Shown: positions 58,069 through 64,000 of the stretch, piece after piece | Layout of the letters: each line of letters starts with the position of its first letter | Numbering within the stretch: the stretch's first letter is position 1 | Source of the DNA: Strigamia acuminata | Taxonomy: Eukaryota; Arthropoda; Chilopoda; Geophilomorpha; Linotaeniidae | DNA: 64,000 nt | Reading direction: 5' to 3' | Assembly: GCA_949358305.1 (NCBI GenBank) | Contig: OX442318.1 | Coordinates: 3,768,501 to 3,832,500, forward strand | Notes under the pieces: model-generated | Database searches by the model: none | What the model saw: only the letters and a program-made list of their open reading frames with translations | What the model was told of the DNA's origin: nothing | Translations under genes and position numbers: made by a program

Positions 58069-61000
58069 TTAGGAGATGATTTCTGCCGCTAATTTCGATG
58101 TTTTGACGCGTTTATTCCTTTCTTCGAAGTCGACGCAAATACTACGGACTTCAGTTTGGAATTTAACGACGCGTGCAGAAATATCATCCAAATCTTCTTG
58201 GGGAATGTCCTCATCAATTTCCAACTCAGAATCCAATTCCTTGTCATCCTCCGCTCCACTAGCCACACTGGAGACATCGGAAACTTCAATTTCCGGCTCT
58301 TCAGCCCGGTACCAATGGCGAAGATCCGACACATGAATAGGTTGGGAAATTTTCCCGTCTTGATCCATCAAGAGCACGGTATTTGGTCCCAGGAGTCGAT
58401 GAATCATATAAACGCCTTCAGTCCGGTGTTGGAAACCCGAACTTATTTGTTTATCAGTTGATGACAAAACACGACTTTTGACGGTGACCCAATCCCCGGG
58501 TTTAAACGTATGGGGCCGCCGTTTTCGGTCATACCAACGCTTATGGCGTAGATGGGCGGCATCCAAGTTCTTCCTCGCCTCTTCACGGATGCGTAATAAG
58601 TATCGATGAAGAAAACGCGATTCATCTGGCGGTAAGGGTTCTCCGTCGTCAGTGTCAGAGTCGACATCTCCTGGAAAACGTGCTTCTTGTCCTGTGACCA
58701 TCATGTAAGGTGAAAATTTGAGTGAAGTCTGATAAGCCGTATTAATTGCTAAAATGAAAGAACCAATGTGCTTATCCCACCGCGTATGTTCGTCTATATA
58801 CGCGAGGATGCACGTTTTTAAAGATTGATTCAGTCTTTCCGCCAAGTTCCCTTGTGGATGATAGGCGGAAATATATTTATTTACCATTCCCATTTTGGCG
58901 CACTGTGCCTGGAACTTGGCAGAGCGAAAGGTTGGGGCATTATCACTTATTATAGTTTTTGGATAAGCCCATCTATAAGTGAACTTTTTAAGTTGTTTCA
59001 CTGTTGTAGAAACGTCTGCCTTTTCGGTGAGTCTAACGTCCACCCAGCGACTGGCTGCATCCACCATTACGAACGCGTAGCAGTGTCCGCCAGTGGACTT
59101 CAACTTTTTCCCGAAGTAGTCGACGTAAATGGTCCGAAACAACCGTCTCGGTTTCGCGGTCTCCATCTCGCCATACGGTAACCTCCGCTCGACCTTCGCC
59201 CTTTGACAAGGTTCACAAACTTTAATCCAATTTGCTACATCTTTTTTCATCCCCGGCCAAAACACACGGGTTTTTAGACGCATTAGTGTTTTCTCGATCC
59301 CGAGATGGCCAGAGGTTGGTGGGAAATGCAAGCAATGAAAATACTTGTAACGAAGGGATTGAGGGAGGTAAATACGACGCGTAGGAGCTCGTTGACCGAT
59401 CTTAGTTGGTGGAAACTTGCAGAGCAGACCACGGTGTAACGCCATGTCCACTGCTCGTCTCTTAAGTTCTGCAGCTTCCATCTCACCTGGCGGCAGAGAC
59501 CCTGAATTGAGATATAATATAAGTCCCTTAGACCATTCATCGGCTAGTTGAGCTTCTTTAACGGCTTTCTGTGTTGGGAGAATCTCAATTGTCGGATGAT
59601 CCGCCGGAAGTGAGTAGAAACTCTCGTCGGACGAGTGCTCAGAGTGGTCAAGCAACTCCGCATCGATAGAGGGTATTGGTGAAACCAAATCTCGCCGTGG
59701 TTGGGTCCTCGGTGACAAGTCCCGCGGAATCACAGGAATTTGAAACTCTTCGGAGTCCGTGTCTCCCGGCAGCTCCTCACCGTCCAAAGACATTTCACTG
59801 GCTTCCGAGCCCGTAGAGCGGTCGAGGATGATGGGAGTTTTCTTCTTCGGTCTTCCGACCGGTCGCTTCTCCACAACCTTTTTGGGTCGCCCCCGTTTTC
59901 TCTTCTCAGGAACGTCAATTGGTAAGGAAACTGCACCTGACTCTTCTTCCGAAGTTGGTGGAATAGGACGCATTACCGGTAAAGATTTAGGCTGCGTCAT
60001 GTCCCCGCTGGCCGGAGTCTTCCGCGGACGGCCTCTCTTCCTTTTCACAGGAACGTCTTCCTGGGGCAAAGACACCGCCACAGATTCTTCGTCCGACACA
60101 GGCAGAGTAGGCTGTGCTCCCGGCAAGGGTCCTGCCTGAGTCGGCCCCTTTGCAATGGGATTTTTCCGTGGACGTCCCCGTCCTCTTTTTGGAGGGGGCT
60201 CGTCCTCCACCGGACATACATCCACCGCCGTAGCCGACAAGGCGTTCAATCTCGCCAGGAACGCACGTTTCTGCTTACGCATTGTTACCGCTCTAACGAT
60301 CTTGCAGTTGGATGATTTCCAATGAGTCAACTCATCTAACTCTTCCATTTGGAGTACTGGCCAGTCGTTGAAATCATCGAAGTACGCACAGTAATACGCA
60401 TCATCCAACGCTGGACAGTCTTCGTCATCCAGCTCGATCGGCGGGTCAACTGGCGCCCGACTCAACGCATCGGCGACCCGATTCTTTGTCCCACTACAGT
60501 GGAGGAATGTGAATCGATATTCCGACAGCGAAAGAATCCATCTCGCCAGTCGGCCCTTTGGCTCGCGCTGGGCCCACAGCCATGTTAAAGACTTGTGATC
60601 ACTCTCAAGATAGAAATCCATCAACTCGAGGTATGCTCTAAAGCGTTTTACGGCCCAGACGGCGGCCAGGCACTCAATTTCCGTCGTCGTATAGTTTTTC
60701 TCTGCACTGTTTAAGGCCCGCGACGCAAAGGCAATTGGGACGCGTACGCCGTTATTGTTTATTTGCATCAACGCGGCTCCCAGACCAGAATAACTCGCAT
60801 CAGTTTGTAAGATGTAAGGCTTACTCCAGTCGGGGAAATTCCGGTGCAAAGTAGACAACGACACTTGGTTCTTGAGATACTCGAAAGCTGCCTGGTGTGC
60901 CGCCGTCCAGTTCCATGGCGCATTTTTACGCATAAGAACTCGAAAGACTTCACAGGTCTTGGAATATCCTGGAAAGAACGACGAGTAGTACCCGATCATA

Positions 61001-63105
61001 CCCTTGAAGCGTTGTAATTCCTTCAAGTTAGTGGGGGCCGGGTACCTGCTGATCGCGTCGGTCTTTTTTGGGTTAGGACGGATAAGTCCCTCCTCGACAA
61101 TATGTCCGAGCACCTCAAGACTTGTCTTGCACAACTTCGTTTTTCCCGCGTTCATTGTGAACCCCGCTTGGTCGAGCAAAGTGAGCACTTTTTGCAAGTG
61201 GGTCACGTGCTCTTCGAAGGTCTTACTAAACACGATTATGTCGTCGATGTACACAAAGACAAACTTGTAGAGATGCTCAGCTAGAGTCAAATTCATGGCC
61301 CTTTGTAATGTGGCAGGGCCATTGATCGGACCGAAGGGCATACGCGTATACTCAAAGAGTCCCCTGTGGGTGATAAATGCGAGATATCGTTCATCTCCAG
61401 GTCGGACCCCTATTTGGTGGAACGCTTCCCTTCCGTCGATGATGGAAAACCATTTTGCCCCACCCAGATATGCAAAGATGTTGTCGATATCTGGGAGGGG
61501 GTAAACATCAGGCAAAGTTTGGGAGTTGATCGGCCTAAAATCCATTGCGCAGCGCCAGCGTCCGTCCTTTTTGGGGACAACTACGGGCGCCACGGCGCAG
61601 TCGCTTTTGGAGCGCTTAATTACTCCTTGCGCCAACTTTTGGTCGATATAGGCATCGATTATTTCCCTTTTTGCCGGATTCACCGGACGTACCGGGACAT
61701 GAATAGGTCGGAAATCAGGCTTCAGATTCACCTCAAACTGTGTGTTATTACAGAGCCCCAATTCCTCACGAAAGATGTGAGCAACTGGTTTCAACGCATC
61801 CATTAAGTGATTAATGCGTTTTGGCTCCAACTGGTTACACAGCTGATCATACACCCAAGCGAGGTTGGTAGGATCTCTGTTCGGGATGTATTGGACAAAA
61901 TTAACATCATGCTGTCTTGGAGTACCTTCCGCCTTTTGACAAGCAGAAGAGGGCTCCACGTTGTCGACGACATTTCTCTCTCCACTCGGAGAATCTGCAG
62001 TCTCAACCAACGTTCGTTTAGCCACCGCTTTAATTCTTGCTTTACGCAACTTAATGGCTCGACGCATCTGACTCAAACACATGGCCTTTTTCCCAGGTTT
62101 ACGCGTAACTCGCACGATGCGCTTTCGTGCGGTTTTTTCCCGTCTCTTAGGTGACCATATGAATGTCCATTTTTGAGCGTCTTGCCCTCTCCGAGCGACA
62201 ACCACTTTGACAATACAAGGATTGTCTTCATGTGGAGGCTCAAATAACTCCACTTCAAAATCACGTTTGTTTAGCAAGACACAGTTAGCCTCACTAATTG
62301 GTGGTTTTGTGATGACCACAGGCTTCTCCTCTGCCTCCTCCTCCTTGGCAGGAATCTCGGGGGTCAGTTCCCGCTCCTTTTGGCCGGCAAGCTTGACGGG
62401 CACCGCCGTTTCCTCTGGCTTGGGGACCGGCGGATTTCGCAAAGCCGGAAGGTTGTAAAGAGGGGGCCCCTTAACCGCAATTCCCTCCGGAAGGGAAGGT
62501 TGTTCCTTTGTTAAAGGGAATAAGATCACTGGATCAGATGCCCTAGCTTGCTCTTCCGTGAGGAAGGGGTGCCTCGTGCCATCCCCTAAGAGGAACCAGT
62601 ATTCATTGGCGTGGTCTGTACAAAGACCAACTGCCTTGCAGAAATCCAGCCCCAAGAGGAGCTCTTGAGACCCCTCCTCTATGATGAGGCAAGTAAAGCA
62701 AACTACCGCCGTAGGAGCACGGACGGCTAGTTGTGCACAGCCAACCACTTTGGTAATATGATTGTCGGCTGTCCGGATGGTTTCGTCCAGTTTCACCATT
62801 TCTATGCCTATCTCTTTTGCGAGTTTTTCATACAATGCCATGGTCATTATGCACGTCTGTGCACCGCTGTCCATCATTGCAATGAACTCGATATTGATCC
62901 AGGCGATTTTAACAAAGGCCGCGTCTCGTCGACAACGGTCCTTCAACCCGATTATCAATTTCGGCTCTTTGGAAGCCACAAATTCGGGTGGTGACAACAT
63001 AATGAAATTTGTCATTTTCGGCTTAGCAGCCACTAGAGCGGTGGTACTGGTCTTCTGCAACGCAGGGGGCACCATCCAACCGCTTGTGCTATCCAAAGCC
63101 TCCAA
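58069..63105 (-). CDS. Gypsy pol polyprotein: protease, RT, RNase H, AT-hooks, integrase
   Basis: 1678 residues, intact. Aspartic protease DSGA at 79-82. RT with MDFRPIN near 521, SIIDGREAFHQI near 554, YIDD at 619-622. RNase H with TDAS near 768, TEIE near 808 and SDHKS near 835. A Pro/Ser-rich insert with four AT-hook cores (GRPRK near 977 and 1025; GRPKK near 1072 and 1084). Integrase zinc finger (HCLHF, then GHLG, CEPC) at 1257-1300, DDE acids near 1329, 1388 and 1423. It starts 8 bases past the gag stop in another frame, so it needs frameshifting or re-initiation. Domain order RT-RNase H-integrase is that of Ty3/gypsy. Confidence 0.95.
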   Translation of the reverse strand: MEALDSTSGWMVPPALQKTSTTALVAAKPKMTNFIMLSPPEFVASKEPKLIIGLKDRCRRDAAFVKIAWINIEFIAMMDSGAQTCIMTMALYEKLAKEIGIEMVKLDETIRTADNHITKVVGCAQLAVRAPTAVVCFTCLIIEEGSQELLLGLDFCKAVGLCTDHANEYWFLLGDGTRHPFLTEEQARASDPVILFPLTKEQPSLPEGIAVKGPPLYNLPALRNPPVPKPEETAVPVKLAGQKERELTPEIPAKEEEAEEKPVVITKPPISEANCVLLNKRDFEVELFEPPHEDNPCIVKVVVARRGQDAQKWTFIWSPKRREKTARKRIVRVTRKPGKKAMCLSQMRRAIKLRKARIKAVAKRTLVETADSPSGERNVVDNVEPSSACQKAEGTPRQHDVNFVQYIPNRDPTNLAWVYDQLCNQLEPKRINHLMDALKPVAHIFREELGLCNNTQFEVNLKPDFRPIHVPVRPVNPAKREIIDAYIDQKLAQGVIKRSKSDCAVAPVVVPKKDGRWRCAMDFRPINSQTLPDVYPLPDIDNIFAYLGGAKWFSIIDGREAFHQIGVRPGDERYLAFITHRGLFEYTRMPFGPINGPATLQRAMNLTLAEHLYKFVFVYIDDIIVFSKTFEEHVTHLQKVLTLLDQAGFTMNAGKTKLCKTSLEVLGHIVEEGLIRPNPKKTDAISRYPAPTNLKELQRFKGMIGYYSSFFPGYSKTCEVFRVLMRKNAPWNWTAAHQAAFEYLKNQVSLSTLHRNFPDWSKPYILQTDASYSGLGAALMQINNNGVRVPIAFASRALNSAEKNYTTTEIECLAAVWAVKRFRAYLELMDFYLESDHKSLTWLWAQREPKGRLARWILSLSEYRFTFLHCSGTKNRVADALSRAPVDPPIELDDEDCPALDDAYYCAYFDDFNDWPVLQMEELDELTHWKSSNCKIVRAVTMRKQKRAFLARLNALSATAVDVCPVEDEPPPKRGRGRPRKNPIAKGPTQAGPLPGAQPTLPVSDEESVAVSLPQEDVPVKRKRGRPRKTPASGDMTQPKSLPVMRPIPPTSEEESGAVSLPIDVPEKRKRGRPKKVVEKRPVGRPKKKTPIILDRSTGSEASEMSLDGEELPGDTDSEEFQIPVIPRDLSPRTQPRRDLVSPIPSIDAELLDHSEHSSDESFYSLPADHPTIEILPTQKAVKEAQLADEWSKGLILYLNSGSLPPGEMEAAELKRRAVDMALHRGLLCKFPPTKIGQRAPTRRIYLPQSLRYKYFHCLHFPPTSGHLGIEKTLMRLKTRVFWPGMKKDVANWIKVCEPCQRAKVERRLPYGEMETAKPRRLFRTIYVDYFGKKLKSTGGHCYAFVMVDAASRWVDVRLTEKADVSTTVKQLKKFTYRWAYPKTIISDNAPTFRSAKFQAQCAKMGMVNKYISAYHPQGNLAERLNQSLKTCILAYIDEHTRWDKHIGSFILAINTAYQTSLKFSPYMMVTGQEARFPGDVDSDTDDGEPLPPDESRFLHRYLLRIREEARKNLDAAHLRHKRWYDRKRRPHTFKPGDWVTVKSRVLSSTDKQISSGFQHRTEGVYMIHRLLGPNTVLLMDQDGKISQPIHVSDLRHWYRAEEPEIEVSDVSSVASGAEDDKELDSELEIDEDIPQEDLDDISARVVKFQTEVRSICVDFEERNKRVKTSKLAAEIIS

Positions 63106-63113
63106 CGTCCGAC

Positions 63114-64000
63114 TTATTTGGATTTCGGGTCCGCTGCCTTTCCGTTGGATGGTTTGGACAGTGGACCCTGGTCGTTTCCCGGAAACTGCCAGGGCTTAAA
63201 GCAGTGGGGACATAAAGCGATGCGCTTTTCAATATCACGCATGTACCATCTGTCCTTCCGATTGCGCACCCACTCAGCTCCGGGTGGCAACGGTGTCGTT
63301 GGAGGATTGGCCGTATTGGCGAAGGTATGGGCAGAATGTCCACATTGTGCCGCCCCCACAGCCGGAGTAGGTTTATTCTCCGAGACTTTTACAGACGCGT
63401 TTATTTGCGGCTCTGGCACTCTCGAAGGTGCAACACTAACAACGGACTGCCCAGCAACACTCTGCAGGTCCTCACTCGTAGCCCCAAACACTTCAGCCAA
63501 CGCAACCAATTTCCTTTTATCAAACTGGAAGCGACCAGGCGTAGGCTTTTCTGCCGCCTTTGTTTTGGCAGGCTCTGCCACCTTTTTGGTCGCCTTAACA
63601 GCTTGCTTATCCTTGTCCTTGGATTGAGGTCGAGGCACCGGACCTCTTCTCACTCCGCGCTCATCGAACTTATACTGCTGAAGAGAACGCAACGCCAATT
63701 CGCTGTCAGCCTCCTGCCCCATCTCTATGGCCTGTGACATGAAGCGGACTCCGTACCGAGTCATTGCATCCGTTATCTGCGGTTGGAGGCGATGTTTCGC
63801 CATATTCCATTGTTGCCTATCCCCCCGAATACCTATCATTTCGAGGTAACGACTGATCTCACACAGAAATTCGGCCGTATCATCCCCTACTTCCTGCCAG
63901 GCGTCCGTCAGGAGGACCGTTGCTTCGGCCTCCTTAAGGGAATAACGTTTCCGGAAACGCATAACAAATTCATCCCATGTTTTTGGTTTATGGCGTAAGT
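63114..64000 (-). CDS. Gypsy gag, C-terminal part
   Basis: Open to the window edge; the visible part begins RHKPKTWDEFVMRFRKRY, then TAEFLCEISRYLEMIG, typical of the capsid region of retrotransposon Gag. The tail is Lys/Pro-rich. No CCHC knuckle is present; a single CPHC pair lies near the C terminus (RIALCPHCFKPW). It ends 8 bases before the pol ATG. Confidence 0.85.
   Translation of the reverse strand, partial: LRHKPKTWDEFVMRFRKRYSLKEAEATVLLTDAWQEVGDDTAEFLCEISRYLEMIGIRGDRQQWNMAKHRLQPQITDAMTRYGVRFMSQAIEMGQEADSELALRSLQQYKFDERGVRRGPVPRPQSKDKDKQAVKATKKVAEPAKTKAAEKPTPGRFQFDKRKLVALAEVFGATSEDLQSVAGQSVVSVAPSRVPEPQINASVKVSENKPTPAVGAAQCGHSAHTFANTANPPTTPLPPGAEWVRNRKDRWYMRDIEKRIALCPHCFKPWQFPGNDQGPLSKPSNGKAADPKSK

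Larger units (their letters stand above)
53018..64000 (-). mobile_element. Ty3/gypsy LTR retrotransposon, extends beyond the window
   Basis: Order on the minus strand: gag (cut by the edge), pol, 1.3 kb spacer, extra ORF3, 600-bp spacer, polypurine tract, 3' LTR. The frames are intact, so the copy looks young. GC content is well above the host DNA. The 5' LTR, primer-binding site and right target duplication lie outside the window. Confidence 0.92.

Noticed and set aside
62762-63199. Plus-strand frames opposite gag and pol
   Set aside because: Antisense shadows of intact pol and gag.

Overview
This is AT-rich nuclear DNA from an invertebrate animal. Genes are split by short GT-AG introns, and the window is full of small DNA transposons, foldback elements, minisatellites and retrotransposons. 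The lineage cannot be fixed from the sequence alone.

The left 52 kb is a head-to-tail array of DEG/ENaC-type (amiloride-sensitive sodium channel family) genes, all on the minus strand: G1 (1-5464, runs off the left edge), G2 (9330-14977), G3 (25139-29186), G4 (32205-36874), G5 (39654-43393) and G6 (48185-51809). Assembled from splice sites, each complete gene has 11 coding exons (G5 perhaps one more, ATG-only exon) and encodes about 800 residues, roughly twice a normal family member. Each protein holds two complete channel domains in tandem: TM1, extracellular part, TM2, short cytosolic linker, TM1, extracellular part, TM2. The intron phases are 0,1,0,0,2 in the first half and again 0,1,0,0,2 in the second half. 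Exon 6 is the old last exon of domain 1 joined without an intron to the old first exon of domain 2. This natural concatemer is the main finding.

The array has grown by duplication and decay. G5/G6 are a recent pair, as their introns still align; G3/G4 are another. G1 is broken by a 1.17 kb transposon in exon 1, G3 has an in-frame TGA in exon 8, and G4 has lost the usual acceptor of exon 10. Single-exon relics lie between the genes.

The gaps hold a copia fragment, a Mutator-like transposase remnant with a SWIM zinc finger, a LINE 3' end, solo LTR candidates, TA-flanked inverted-repeat elements and shared duplicated segments. Two of these segments carry a putative three-exon small plus-strand gene (21229-21829 and 46841-47371).

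The right 11 kb (53018-64000) is a Ty3/gypsy retrotransposon on the minus strand, inserted at a 21-bp AT-rich minisatellite and running off the right edge. It has an LTR, partial gag, a 1678-residue pol with four AT-hooks between RNase H and integrase, and an extra 668-residue ORF downstream of pol that has a paired CxxCxGxG motif and is not env-like. ACGCGT occurs about 30 times in this element and about three times in the other 53 kb.
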